A program made the translations under genes and the position numbers. A stretch of DNA of 64,000 nucleotides from Acidimicrobiia bacterium (GTDB lineage: Bacteria > Actinomycetota > Acidimicrobiia > Acidimicrobiales > Poriferisodalaceae), in assembly GCA_022820925.1 (NCBI GenBank), contig JAJEEO010000014.1:232116-296115 (forward strand). Reading direction: 5' to 3'. The notes below the pieces were generated by a model. It saw nothing but the letters and a program-made list of their open reading frames with translations, had not been told where the DNA came from and made no database searches. Shown here one piece after another: positions 49,262 to 57,821 of this stretch. The first letter of the stretch is position 1; each line of letters begins with the position of its first letter.

Positions 49262-49378
49262 GGGCAGCGCATGGGCGGGGGCCTCCGTGCTTCAAACAGT
49301 TGCGACGCCATTGCTGCACGGTGGGTGGGCTTTGGCGTCGCAAAACTGCGCGCGGAGACCCCCGCCCACGCGCTGCCC
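49262..49378 (+). repeat. two-stem palindromic element, family A copy 5 (divergent stems)
   Basis: 117 bases. Outer stem GGGCAGCGC / GCGCTGCCC, A-C mismatch, TGGGCGGGGG / CCCCCGCCCA, the conserved C-A mismatch and CTCCG / CGGAG. Junctions CGTGCTTCAAACAG and AACTGCGCGCG are kept. The inner hairpin is TTGCGACGCCA / TGGCGTCGCAA, different from the ATGAAGCGCC of all other copies but fully paired, with the same AA bulge. It lies between convergent menC and menE. Confidence 0.92.
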
Positions 49379-49410
49379 TCGCTGGTCCGGTCTCTTAGCT
49401 TTCAGAGCTT

Positions 49411-50517
49411 TCAGACCTTCCAGCGTTGGGTCTTGCCTAGGGGGGTTTGGGGCAGCTCGCTGACGAGCTCTATGGCTCGGGGGGCGCAGTAGGCGGGGAG
49501 GTATTCCTTGACTGCGCCGCGTAGGGCTTCGAGATTGGGAGGCTCGGCGGGATTGGTGGGGACTACTACGGCTGTTACTGCTTGGCCCCAATCGGGGTCG
49601 GGGCGGCCTATTACTGCTACTTCTGCGATGTCTTGCAGGTCGGCGAGGATTCGCTCGACGGCTGCTGGCCAGACTTTTTCGGCGCCGGTGGTGATCATGT
49701 CGTCGACTCTTCCGAAGACTGAGAGCTGACCTTCGTCTGAGAGGGCGCCGGCGTCTCCTGTGGGGAACCAGCCGTCGGTTGTGCGGGGGTCGCTGTTGTC
49801 GCGGTAGCAGCGCAGGAGCATGGGGCAGCGGAGCTGTACTTCGCCGTCGGCGATGCGCAGCTCGACGCCCTCAAGCGGCCAGCCTTCGTAGATCACGCCG
49901 CTGAAGGTTTCGGTCATGCCGTAGGTGGCGACGGTGTTGGGCGGCCGTTCGGGTGGCATGGCGGAGCCGCCGAGCAGGATTGCCCGGAAGGCTGCTGCGT
50001 CTATTCGCGCGAGCGCGGTGGGTACCAGCGAGGTGAGGGTTGCGCCCTCGCGGGCTGCTGCTTCGACTGCGGCGGCCTCGAAGCCGTCGTGGACCTCGAG
50101 GGGTGTGTCGGTGCGCAGCGCGCGGACTACTACTGCGAGGCCGCCGACGTGTGCGAGGGGGAGGCATGCCAGCCAGCGGTCGGAGCTGGGGTCGACAGCG
50201 AGCGCGGAGCTGGTTGCCATCGCGTTGGCCTCGATGGCTGCGTGGGTGAGCACCGCGCCTTTCGGATCGCCGGTGCTGCCGCTGGTTGCCATGACGAGTG
50301 CGTCGCCGGTCTCGACGTCCCAGCCGCCGCGGCGGCGGTGGCGGCCGGTGGCGTCGACGACGACGCTGGCACCCATGCGTTCGACGAGAGACTCCTGCGC
50401 TTGGGCCGGGAGCCGCTGATCGACGGGCAGGACGGCATCGCCGCCGTCCCACGCGCGCTGGAGTTCGGCTACGAAGCGATCACCGCCGCCGATCGCCAGC
50501 GCCACCAGTCGTCGCAC
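49411..50517 (-). CDS. menE: o-succinylbenzoate-CoA ligase
   Basis: Adenylate-forming ligase that activates OSB with CoA in menaquinone synthesis, about 368 residues. It is compact as MenE usually is in actinobacteria. Motifs are MATSGSTGDPKGAVLTHAAI, CLPLAHVGGLAVVVRAL, TYGMTETFSGVIYEGWPL, GWFPTGDAGALSDEGQLSVFGRVDDMITTGAEKVWPAAVE and the C-terminal lysine in PQTPLGKTQRWKV. GTG 50517 is chosen because TAGTGT stands seven bases before it on the minus strand; the frame opens further upstream at 50565. The 3' half uses many A- and C-ending codons, so the plus strand is G+T-rich. Confidence 0.93.
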   Translation of the reverse strand: MRRLVALAIGGGDRFVAELQRAWDGGDAVLPVDQRLPAQAQESLVERMGASVVVDATGRHRRRGGWDVETGDALVMATSGSTGDPKGAVLTHAAIEANAMATSSALAVDPSSDRWLACLPLAHVGGLAVVVRALRTDTPLEVHDGFEAAAVEAAAREGATLTSLVPTALARIDAAAFRAILLGGSAMPPERPPNTVATYGMTETFSGVIYEGWPLEGVELRIADGEVQLRCPMLLRCYRDNSDPRTTDGWFPTGDAGALSDEGQLSVFGRVDDMITTGAEKVWPAAVERILADLQDIAEVAVIGRPDPDWGQAVTAVVVPTNPAEPPNLEALRGAVKEYLPAYCAPRAIELVSELPQTPLGKTQRWKV

Positions 50518-50524
50518 GGCGCGG

Positions 50525-50530
50525 ACACTA
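50525..50530 (-). promoter_or_regulatory. -10 box of leaderless menE
   Basis: Minus-strand TAGTGT, seven bases before GTG 50517. Confidence 0.55.
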
Positions 50531-50677
50531 CCGACGCGGTCGCTCGCGCCCGCCGTCATTTGCACTTGGCTGGCGTGGCGCTACGAGGGCGCCCGCTGGC
50601 AACTGCCGGCATCGTTCGCTCGAAATCGATGCGGCGTTGGCGGAGTTGTCGCACCTGGGCGCGAGACTGTCGGCTGC

Positions 50678-51832
50678 ATGGACACGGCAGCACTCACGCC
50701 CACGCTGCGCTGGACGGGTGACAGCATCGAGATCATCGACCAGACGCGGCTGCCCGCCGAGTTGGTGCTGCTCGATGTGCGTGACGTGGCCAGCGCCGTG
50801 GACGCCATCGAGCGGCTTGCGATCCGGGGGGCACCCGCACTCGGCGCCTTCGGAGCGCTTGCGCTGGTCGTCGGCCTCGACGAGGCGCAACCCGGCTCGC
50901 TGGATGCGGCACGCGAGGTGCTGGAGCGGTTGCGGCACGAGATCGGCGATGCCCGGCCGACAGCGGTGAACCTGCGATGGGCGGTGGATCGCACGATCGA
51001 CGCTGCGTTCGCCGTCCCAGAGTTCATCAGCGCGAGCACCAACGCCAGCGACGGCGGCCGAGGCAGCGCCGACGGCGACAGCGCCAGTGCCGGCGGGCTG
51101 GCCGAGCTGCGGCAGCGGCTGCTGGACGAGGCGTTGGCCATCGGCGCGGAAGATGCTCGGGCGTGCGCCGAGATTGGTCGGCTCGGCCGCGAGCTGCTCG
51201 CCGACGCCACGGTCATCGCGACACACTGCAATGCAGGACGGCTGGCCACGGTGGGCACGGGCACTGCACTGGGCGTCGTGTACGCCAAGGCCGCTGCGGG
51301 CGAGCCTGTGCGTGTGCTGGCAGCCGAGACGCGCCCGCTGCTGCAAGGCGCTCGGCTCACCGCCTGGGAGCTGGCCGACGCCGGCATCGAGGTGTCGGTG
51401 GTGGCCGATGCCGCGATGGCGTCGCTGATCGCAGGCGGCGAGGTGGACGCCGTAATCGTGGGCGCAGACCGCATCGCTGCGAATGGCGACACTGCCAACA
51501 AGGTGGGCACGCTGGCACATGCGCTCGCTGCCGCCGACGCGGGCATCGGGTTCTACATCGCCGCCCCGACCAGCACGATCGACGCAGCGCTTCCATCGGG
51601 TGAGTGCATTGCCATCGAGCAGCGAAATCCCGACGAGGTGCACCACGCCGGAGGGACCCGCCTGACCCCTGCGGACGCCGTCGCCGTCAACCCCGCGTTC
51701 GACGTGACGCCGGCGCGTTTCATCACGGCCATCATCACCGACGCCGGCGTGCTGCGACCGCCGTACGACCGGTCCATTGCCCAGGCGCTGGCTGGGGCTG
51801 AACCAGCCGGATCGGGGGCGGGCCGGTGCTGA
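50678..51832 (+). CDS. mtnA: methylthioribose-1-phosphate isomerase
   Basis: Aldose-ketose isomerase of methylthioribose-1-phosphate (or 5-deoxyribose-1-phosphate), 384 residues, related to eIF2B subunits. Signature sequences are AIRGAPALGAFGALALVVGL, PTAVNLRWAVDRTI, the catalytic Cys in THCNAGRLATVGTGTALGV, ETRPLLQGARLTAWEL, and the Asp in VIVGADRIAANGDTANKVGT. A Gly/Ser/Asp-rich insertion (about residues 125-140, ASDGGRGSADGDSASAGG) enlarges a loop. The stop overlaps the next gene's GTG as GTGCTGA, so translation is coupled to an aldolase-dehydrogenase. Confidence 0.94.
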   Translation: MDTAALTPTLRWTGDSIEIIDQTRLPAELVLLDVRDVASAVDAIERLAIRGAPALGAFGALALVVGLDEAQPGSLDAAREVLERLRHEIGDARPTAVNLRWAVDRTIDAAFAVPEFISASTNASDGGRGSADGDSASAGGLAELRQRLLDEALAIGAEDARACAEIGRLGRELLADATVIATHCNAGRLATVGTGTALGVVYAKAAAGEPVRVLAAETRPLLQGARLTAWELADAGIEVSVVADAAMASLIAGGEVDAVIVGADRIAANGDTANKVGTLAHALAAADAGIGFYIAAPTSTIDAALPSGECIAIEQRNPDEVHHAGGTRLTPADAVAVNPAFDVTPARFITAIITDAGVLRPPYDRSIAQALAGAEPAGSGAGRC

Positions 51833-53880
51833 ATCGCTGGGATGCCGACGAGGCGGCTCGCTGGGGCGAGTTGGGCGATCTCGGCGAGATCACCTACGGA
51901 TCCCGCCTGGTGGGGGCCGATCCAGCGTTGGTGCTGCACGGCGGCGGCAACACGTCCATCAAGGGCCACAGCACCGACGCCTGGGGCGAGCCGGTCCCGA
52001 CGCTGTGGGTGAAGGGCAGCGGCTGGGATCTCGCCACCATCGAACCGCCCGGCTTCGCGCCGCTGCGCCTCGAACCCGTCCGGCGTCTGGCAGAGCTGGC
52101 GGAGCTGAGCGACACCGAGATGGTGAACCAGCTGCGGATCCACCTGCTCGACGCCAGTGCTCCGAACCCGTCGGTGGAGGCGATCCTGCATGCGCTGCTG
52201 CCCCACCGGGCGGTGCTGCACAGCCACGCCGATGCCGTGCTGGCGCTCACCAACACGGCCGACGGCGACGCGCGGGTGCGCCGGCTGTGGGGCGACCGCG
52301 CCGTCGTGGTGCCCTACGTGATGCCCGGTTTCGACCTGGCCCGCCGCTGCGCGGACGAATGGCAGGCGCAGGCCCACGACGGCACCGAAGCGATGGTCCT
52401 GCTGAACCACGGCATCTTCACCTTCGGCGAGACCACGCGTCAGGCGTACGACTCGATGATCGATCGGATCAGCGAGGCCGAGCAGTGCCTCGCAGAAGCA
52501 GGGGTGACATCGTTCGGCGAGACCGATGCGAGTGCGGCCGAGGGCCGCAGCAAGCGTCGTTCGGGCCCTGACGGGATCGAGACAGTGGCGGAGCTGCGTG
52601 CAGCGATCTCGGCCGCGGCCGGCACGCCGATGTTGCTGCGAGCGGTGCACGACGAGCAGGCTGAGGCGTTCTGCGGCCGTGATGACCTGGCTTCGGTGAC
52701 TCAGCGCGGACCGGCGACGCCCGATCACATCATCCGCACCAAGCAGTTCCCGATGGTGGGCCGCGATGTCGCCGGCTTCATCGAGGGGTACCGCACATAC
52801 TTCGAGCGAAATTGCGCGCGTCACGCCAAGGGCGGCCAGCTCACGATGCTGGACCCGGCACCGCGTGTGGTGCTCGACCCCGAACTCGGGCTGCGGACCG
52901 CGGGACGACGCGCAGTCGACTGCGACATCGCCGCGGACATCTACTTGCACACCATCGACGTGATCAATGCCGCGGAGGCCCTCGGGGGCTACGTCGCACT
53001 CAGCGAGGCCGACTTGTTCGACGTGGAGTACTGGGAGCTGGAGCAGGCGAAGCTGGCCCGCGCTGGCGCGCCGGCTGGTTTGGCCGGCCAGGTGGCACTG
53101 GTGACGGGTGCTGCCTCAGGTATCGGACAGGCCGCAGCCGCGGCGCTGGCCTCAGCCGGGGCGGCAGTGGTCGGCATCGATATCGACGCCGGTATCACGC
53201 GAGACGATGGCGGCGACAGCGACCGGCCGGCATCACTGCACGGTTCGGTGTGGCTCGGCATCGAAGTAGATGTCACCGATGCCGACGCCGTGGCCGAAGC
53301 GGTTGCCGGCGCGGTCGAGCGCTTCGGGGGCATCGACATCGTGGTGGCGGCGGCCGGCATCTTCGGTCCATCAGCGCCACTGGAAGGGCTCGCTGATGAC
53401 GCCGACCTCGGCACGGCGTGGCAGCAGACGTTCGACATCAACGTCAGCGGGACCGCAAACACCCTGGCCGCGGCTCACCGGGTGCTGCGGCACTCGCCGG
53501 CGGGGGGACGGGTTGTCATCGTGGGCTCCAAGAACGTGCCCGCACCAGGCAAGAGCGCTGCTGCTTACTCGGCGTCGAAGGCGGCTGTTACCCAACTGGC
53601 CCGGGTGGCGGCACTCGAGTGGGCGCCCGACAACATCACTGTCAACGTGGTGCATCCCGACGGCGTGTTCGACACGGGACTGTGGTCGGACGAGCTCATC
53701 GCCGAGCGTGCAGCCAGCTACGGGCTCACCGCCGAGCAGTACCGGCGGCGCAATCTGCTCGGCCGCGAACTCGCCTCTGCTGATGTCGGCGCGCTGATTG
53801 CCGAGATGTGCGGCCCCGCGTTCGCGCACACCACCGGGGCCCAGATCCCCCAAGACGGCGGCAGCGATCGCGTCGTCTAG
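51826..53880 (+). CDS. class II aldolase/short-chain dehydrogenase fusion
   Basis: Bifunctional protein of 684 residues. Residues 1-420 are a class II aldolase of the RhaD/AraD-like family (LVLHGGGNTSIKG, LWVKGSGWDLATIEPPGF, and the zinc His pair in AVLHSHADAVLALTNT plus VLLNHGIFTFGET). Residues 425-684 are an SDR dehydrogenase (GQVALVTGAASGIGQAAAAAL, catalytic Ser region VIVGSKN and YSASKAAVTQLARV). Similar fusions act on rhamnulose-1-phosphate. Coupled to mtnA, it could cleave a 5-modified ribulose-1-phosphate into DHAP and an aldehyde, which the SDR domain would reduce or oxidise; this is inference from the DHAP-shunt logic. Confidence 0.9.
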   Translation: MLNRWDADEAARWGELGDLGEITYGSRLVGADPALVLHGGGNTSIKGHSTDAWGEPVPTLWVKGSGWDLATIEPPGFAPLRLEPVRRLAELAELSDTEMVNQLRIHLLDASAPNPSVEAILHALLPHRAVLHSHADAVLALTNTADGDARVRRLWGDRAVVVPYVMPGFDLARRCADEWQAQAHDGTEAMVLLNHGIFTFGETTRQAYDSMIDRISEAEQCLAEAGVTSFGETDASAAEGRSKRRSGPDGIETVAELRAAISAAAGTPMLLRAVHDEQAEAFCGRDDLASVTQRGPATPDHIIRTKQFPMVGRDVAGFIEGYRTYFERNCARHAKGGQLTMLDPAPRVVLDPELGLRTAGRRAVDCDIAADIYLHTIDVINAAEALGGYVALSEADLFDVEYWELEQAKLARAGAPAGLAGQVALVTGAASGIGQAAAAALASAGAAVVGIDIDAGITRDDGGDSDRPASLHGSVWLGIEVDVTDADAVAEAVAGAVERFGGIDIVVAAAGIFGPSAPLEGLADDADLGTAWQQTFDINVSGTANTLAAAHRVLRHSPAGGRVVIVGSKNVPAPGKSAAAYSASKAAVTQLARVAALEWAPDNITVNVVHPDGVFDTGLWSDELIAERAASYGLTAEQYRRRNLLGRELASADVGALIAEMCGPAFAHTTGAQIPQDGGSDRVV

Positions 53881-53925
53881 TCGCCGCAGTCGGCGACCGG
53901 GTCATCTCGTCGCCGCAGTCGGCGA
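53881..53925. terminator. tandem hairpins between convergent genes
   Basis: TCGCCGCAGTCGGCGA forms a six-pair hairpin with a CAGT loop at 53881-53896 and is repeated at 53910-53925 as part of a 20-base direct repeat of period 29. Placed between two convergent genes, they probably act as a bidirectional terminator. Confidence 0.6.
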
Positions 53926-53933
53926 CCGGCCGT

Positions 53934-55571
53934 CTAGCTCCCGACTTCAGCGGGGGCCGCGCCGGCCATGAGCAGGCCGATCTCCTCGCGGGTGGCGGTG
54001 CGGGGATCGACTGTTGCCACGATGCGGCCCTCGTACATGACGGCAACCCGGTCGCTGAGGGCCAGCACCTCGTCGAGCTCGGCCGACACCAGCAGCACCG
54101 CCGTGCCCTCGTCGCGACGCTCGCGGATGCGGCGCCAGATGAACTCGATGGCGCCGATGTCGATGCCGCGGGTGGGCTGTGCCGCGATGAGCAAATCGAT
54201 CTCGTCGGAGAACTCGCGGCCCACGATGAGCTTCTGCTTGTTGCCGCCCGACAGGCTGTCGGCCGGGGACTCCACGTCGGGCGTCCGCACGTCGAAGGTG
54301 GCCACGACATCGCGGGCGTGGGAGTCGATGCGGTCGCGTCGCAGCATGCCGCCCGCCGCGAAGGGTCGCTTGAAGTAGCGGTTCAGAACCGAGTTGTCGG
54401 CTACCGAGTAGGAGCCGATGAGGCCGTGCTTGGCCCGGTCCTCGGGAATGTGCCCCACGCCGATCACCGTGACCTGGCGAGGTCGGGCACCCGAGGCATC
54501 CCGGTCGCTGATCGACACGGTGCCGGCTGTTGCGTGGCGCAGACCCGTGATGGCTTCCACCAGCTCCCGCTGGCCGTTGCCCTCCACGCCGGCGACACCG
54601 ACGATCTCGCCCGCCCGCACTGCGAGCGACAGCTCGTCGACAGCTCGCTGACCGCGGTCGTCATCGGCGCAGAGGCCGGCTATGTCGAGCACCACCGGCA
54701 GCTCGCCAGCCTCGGCAGCTGGTTTTTCATCGCTGTAGGCAGCCGCCGTGGAGACCGCCGATCCGACGCCGGTGGCACCCGACTCGAACCGGTCGCCGTG
54801 CAGATCCACCGCGCGGCCGACCATCAGCTCAGCCAAGGCTGCCTCGCTGGTCTGCGCTGGTGTGGTGGTGCCCACCACCCGGCCCTCGCGCAGCACGACG
54901 ATGTCGTCGGCTGCGGCCATGACCTCGCGCAGCTTGTGGGTGATGAACACGATGCCGACGCCCTGGTCGGTCAAGCCACGCAGCACGTCAAGCAGATGAT
55001 CTGTCTCCTGCGGGGTGAGCACCGCGGTGGGCTCGTCCGCGATCAGCACCCGTGCGTCGCGGTACAGCGCCTTGAGGATCTCCACTCGCTGCTGTGCCCC
55101 GACCGGCAGGTCCTCCACCGCCGCGTCAGGGTCGACGTGGAGCCCGAAACGGTCAGCCAGGTCCATCACCCGGCGGCGCGCCTGGGCCACGTCGATCATG
55201 CCGAGCTTGCGCGGCTCGGCCCCGAGCACGATGTTGCGCACAACACTCATCGGCGGCACGAGCTGGAAGTGCTGGTGCACCATGCCGACGCCGCGCGCGA
55301 TGGCGTCGTGCGGGCTCGACAGCTCGACGTGCTCGTCGGCGATCACGACCTGGCCCGCGTCGGGGCGGTGCAAGCCGAACAGGACATTGACGAGAGTGCT
55401 CTTGCCCGCACCGTTCTCGCCCAGCAGCGCCAGGATGCGCCCGGGCCGCAGCTCGACTGAGACGTCGTCGTTGGCCACGACCGGGCCGAAGCGCTTGGTG
55501 ATGCCGTGGCCGGCCAGCAGCACCTCGGGCTCGGCCTGGGCAGCAACAGTCTCGGCCGCCGCAACCATCAT
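53934..55571 (-). CDS. nucleoside-type ABC transporter ATP-binding protein
   Basis: Double-domain ATPase (545 residues) of a BMP-family/CUT2 importer. First domain: LLGENGAGKSTLVNVLFG, signature LPVGAQQRVEILKALYRDARVLIADEPTAVLTP. Second domain: VAGVEGNGQRELVEAITGL (degenerate Walker A), LSGGNKQKLIVGREFSDEIDLLIAAQPTRGIDIGAIEFIW. This layout matches NupA/YufO proteins. ATG 55571 overlaps the end of the upstream permease gene by four bases. Last gene of a four-gene leftward operon (binding protein, two permeases, ATPase). Confidence 0.92.
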   Translation of the reverse strand: MMVAAAETVAAQAEPEVLLAGHGITKRFGPVVANDDVSVELRPGRILALLGENGAGKSTLVNVLFGLHRPDAGQVVIADEHVELSSPHDAIARGVGMVHQHFQLVPPMSVVRNIVLGAEPRKLGMIDVAQARRRVMDLADRFGLHVDPDAAVEDLPVGAQQRVEILKALYRDARVLIADEPTAVLTPQETDHLLDVLRGLTDQGVGIVFITHKLREVMAAADDIVVLREGRVVGTTTPAQTSEAALAELMVGRAVDLHGDRFESGATGVGSAVSTAAAYSDEKPAAEAGELPVVLDIAGLCADDDRGQRAVDELSLAVRAGEIVGVAGVEGNGQRELVEAITGLRHATAGTVSISDRDASGARPRQVTVIGVGHIPEDRAKHGLIGSYSVADNSVLNRYFKRPFAAGGMLRRDRIDSHARDVVATFDVRTPDVESPADSLSGGNKQKLIVGREFSDEIDLLIAAQPTRGIDIGAIEFIWRRIRERRDEGTAVLLVSAELDEVLALSDRVAVMYEGRIVATVDPRTATREEIGLLMAGAAPAEVGS

Positions 55572-56626
55572 CGAACCTCGTACGGCTGACCCAGCGCAGC
55601 CGGGTCGCGCATGCGGCCGAACAGACCCGCAGCGGCCACCACGATGATCGTGACCACGAACGGCAGCATCCCCACGAACTGCGCCGGGATGTCGAATGTG
55701 TCGTTGAGCTGGAACTGGCCTTGCAGTGCCGTCGTGAAACCGAAGAACAGCGCCGCCGCGTAGGCGCCCAGCGGCGTGCGGCGACCGAAGATCATCACGG
55801 CCAGAGCCAGGAAGCCCCGCCCGCCCGACATCGCCCGGGTGAAGGTGCCCACCGACTCCAGCGCCAGGTACGCGCCGCCAAGGCCGGCCAAGCCGCCCGC
55901 CAGCGTCACGTTCCAGTAGCGCAGCCGGATCACATCGATGCCCACGGTGGCCGCTGCACCAGGGTGTTCGCCGATTGCCGTCGTTCGCATCCCCCACACC
56001 GAGCGCAGCAGCAGTACATGGAGCACTACGACCAGCACGAGCGCCAGGTACGTCAGCGGTGGGCGGTTGAACAGCGCCGTGCCCACAACGGGCAGATCGG
56101 CGAGCGGCCCGAGCTCGATCGACTGATACTTGGGCTGGCCCAGCGAACGCCCCCGGTCGTAGAAGAACGACGTCAGGCCCAGCGCCGCGATGTTCAGGAC
56201 CGTGCCGGCGATGATCTGATCTGTTCGCAGCCCGACCGACATCGCGGCGAGCATCCAGCCCATCGCGAGACCGGTGCTGACGCCCGCGACCACACCGAGG
56301 AACAGCGAGCCCGACATCGACGCGACGGTGAATGCCGTGAACGCCGACATCAGGAACTGTCCTTCGATGCCGATGTTCACGATGCCCGAACGCTCGCCGA
56401 TCATCCCGCACATGGCGCCCAGCACCAGCAGGGTGGCGGCGCGCACCGTGCCCCCGAGCACGGCGGTGGTCTGCGCCCCGTCCCAGGCGTAGAAGCCCCA
56501 CACCAGCGCCACTAGCACCACGGCCCCTGCCACCGACCAGACGCGCTGCGGCGACCAGCCACGCATGCCAGCATTTCCCGACGCCGCCGCCAGATCCGGG
56601 CCGGCGCGGGCGGTCATCGGCCCCAC
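55568..56626 (-). CDS. nucleoside-type ABC transporter permease (NupC/YufQ-like)
   Basis: Integral membrane permease of 352 residues with about nine helices, of the BPD_transp_2 family. Characteristic segments are MIGERSGIVNIGIEGQFLMSAFTAF near residue 95, GLRTDQIIAGTVLNIAALGLTSFFY, RTTAIGEHPGAAATVGIDVIRLRYW and TRAMSGGRGFLALAVMIFGRRTPLGAYAAALFFG. It pairs with the second permease, whose 3' end overlaps its start by 13 bases. Together they form the channel of the importer. Confidence 0.9.
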   Translation of the reverse strand: MGPMTARAGPDLAAASGNAGMRGWSPQRVWSVAGAVVLVALVWGFYAWDGAQTTAVLGGTVRAATLLVLGAMCGMIGERSGIVNIGIEGQFLMSAFTAFTVASMSGSLFLGVVAGVSTGLAMGWMLAAMSVGLRTDQIIAGTVLNIAALGLTSFFYDRGRSLGQPKYQSIELGPLADLPVVGTALFNRPPLTYLALVLVVVLHVLLLRSVWGMRTTAIGEHPGAAATVGIDVIRLRYWNVTLAGGLAGLGGAYLALESVGTFTRAMSGGRGFLALAVMIFGRRTPLGAYAAALFFGFTTALQGQFQLNDTFDIPAQFVGMLPFVVTIIVVAAAGLFGRMRDPAALGQPYEVR

Positions 56627-57765
56627 CCCGCGCCGAGCGTCAGGCGACGGTCGTCAGTGTCTCGCAGCCGCAGCAGCCAGCGCACGATCAACGGCGCTGC
56701 CACGAACAGCAGGATCAGCGCCTGGATCACGTCGATGATCTCGGGCGCCACTCCCGACTCGAACTGCATCTTGGCGGCGCCCGCTTCCATCAGCCCCACC
56801 AGCAGACCGGCGGGAATGACCGCGATGGGGTTGGTGCGGGCCAGCAGCGCAATCGTGATGCCCTCGAAGCCGAGGCCCACGTTCACCCCGGCCTCGAAGC
56901 GACCGTCGACGCCGAGCGACTCGATCGCGCCGCCGAGGCCGGCCAGCAGCCCCGCCACCGCCATGGTCGAGGCCATGATCCAGCCCACCGAGATGCCCGC
57001 ATAGTGGGCCGCATGGCGGTTGGCACCCACGCTGCGCACCTCGAAGCCGTAGGTGGTGCGTTCCAGGACGAACCAGCAGGCGACCGCGGCGAGCACGGCC
57101 AGCACGAAGCCTGCCGGCAGCCATCCCCACGTGGGAATCTCCGCCGACGGCTCCACCAGCGGCGTGCGGGCGATGATGTTGGAGCCCGATCGATCCTGCC
57201 AGGGGTTGGCGGCCAGCCAGTCGGTGAGGTTGCCGGCCACGAAGTTGAGCATGATCGTGACGATCACCTCGTGAGCACCCGACGTGGCTTTCAGCACGCC
57301 TGCGATGGCGCCCCATACCGCACCCGCGGCAGCACCGACCAGCAGCGCCAGCGGGAGATGCACCACCAAGGGCACACCCTCAAGCCCGAAGCCGACACCC
57401 GCGGCGAACGCTGCGCCGACCAGCAGCTGGCCCTGCCCGCCGATGTTGAACAGGCCCGCCTTGAAGGCGAAGGCAACGGCCAGGCCGCCGAAGACGAGCG
57501 GCGTCGCCTTCTGCAAGGTGCGCAGCAGCGCGTCGGCATCGCCCGCCCCGCCGAGCACCAGCGCGCTGTAGGCACTGAGCACCGAGTGGCCCTGCACGGC
57601 GATGAGCACTGCGCCCAGCACGAGCCCCAGCGCTACGGATGCCAACGGCACCGCCGCGGCGCGCAGCACCGTTCGCGTCAGGGTGCGGCGGCTGTCATCG
57701 GTCGAGCCCGCTCTGCCTGCCGCATCTGTCTCAGCGGGCGCCTGCGGACCAGCGGGAACGCTCAC
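56614..57765 (-). CDS. nucleoside-type ABC transporter permease (NupB/YufP-like)
   Basis: Integral membrane permease of 383 residues. Diagnostic segments are LRTLQKATPLVFGGLAVAFAFKAGLFNIGGQGQLLVGAAFAAGVGF, ATSGAHEVIVTIMLNFVAGNLTDWL, FEVRSVGANRHAAHYAGISVGWIMASTMAVAGLLAGLGG and GFEGITIALLARTNPIAVIPAGLLVGLMEAGAAKMQF. A polar N-terminal tail of 30 residues precedes the first helix. It follows the binding-protein gene by 56 bases and is the first permease of the operon. Confidence 0.9.
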   Translation of the reverse strand: MSVPAGPQAPAETDAAGRAGSTDDSRRTLTRTVLRAAAVPLASVALGLVLGAVLIAVQGHSVLSAYSALVLGGAGDADALLRTLQKATPLVFGGLAVAFAFKAGLFNIGGQGQLLVGAAFAAGVGFGLEGVPLVVHLPLALLVGAAAGAVWGAIAGVLKATSGAHEVIVTIMLNFVAGNLTDWLAANPWQDRSGSNIIARTPLVEPSAEIPTWGWLPAGFVLAVLAAVACWFVLERTTYGFEVRSVGANRHAAHYAGISVGWIMASTMAVAGLLAGLGGAIESLGVDGRFEAGVNVGLGFEGITIALLARTNPIAVIPAGLLVGLMEAGAAKMQFESGVAPEIIDVIQALILLFVAAPLIVRWLLRLRDTDDRRLTLGAGWGR

Positions 57766-57821
57766 GGTGAGGTGAGATTCCCGCGGCCCGCAGCGACCAG
57801 CTCAGCTCATGCCTCGCTGGA

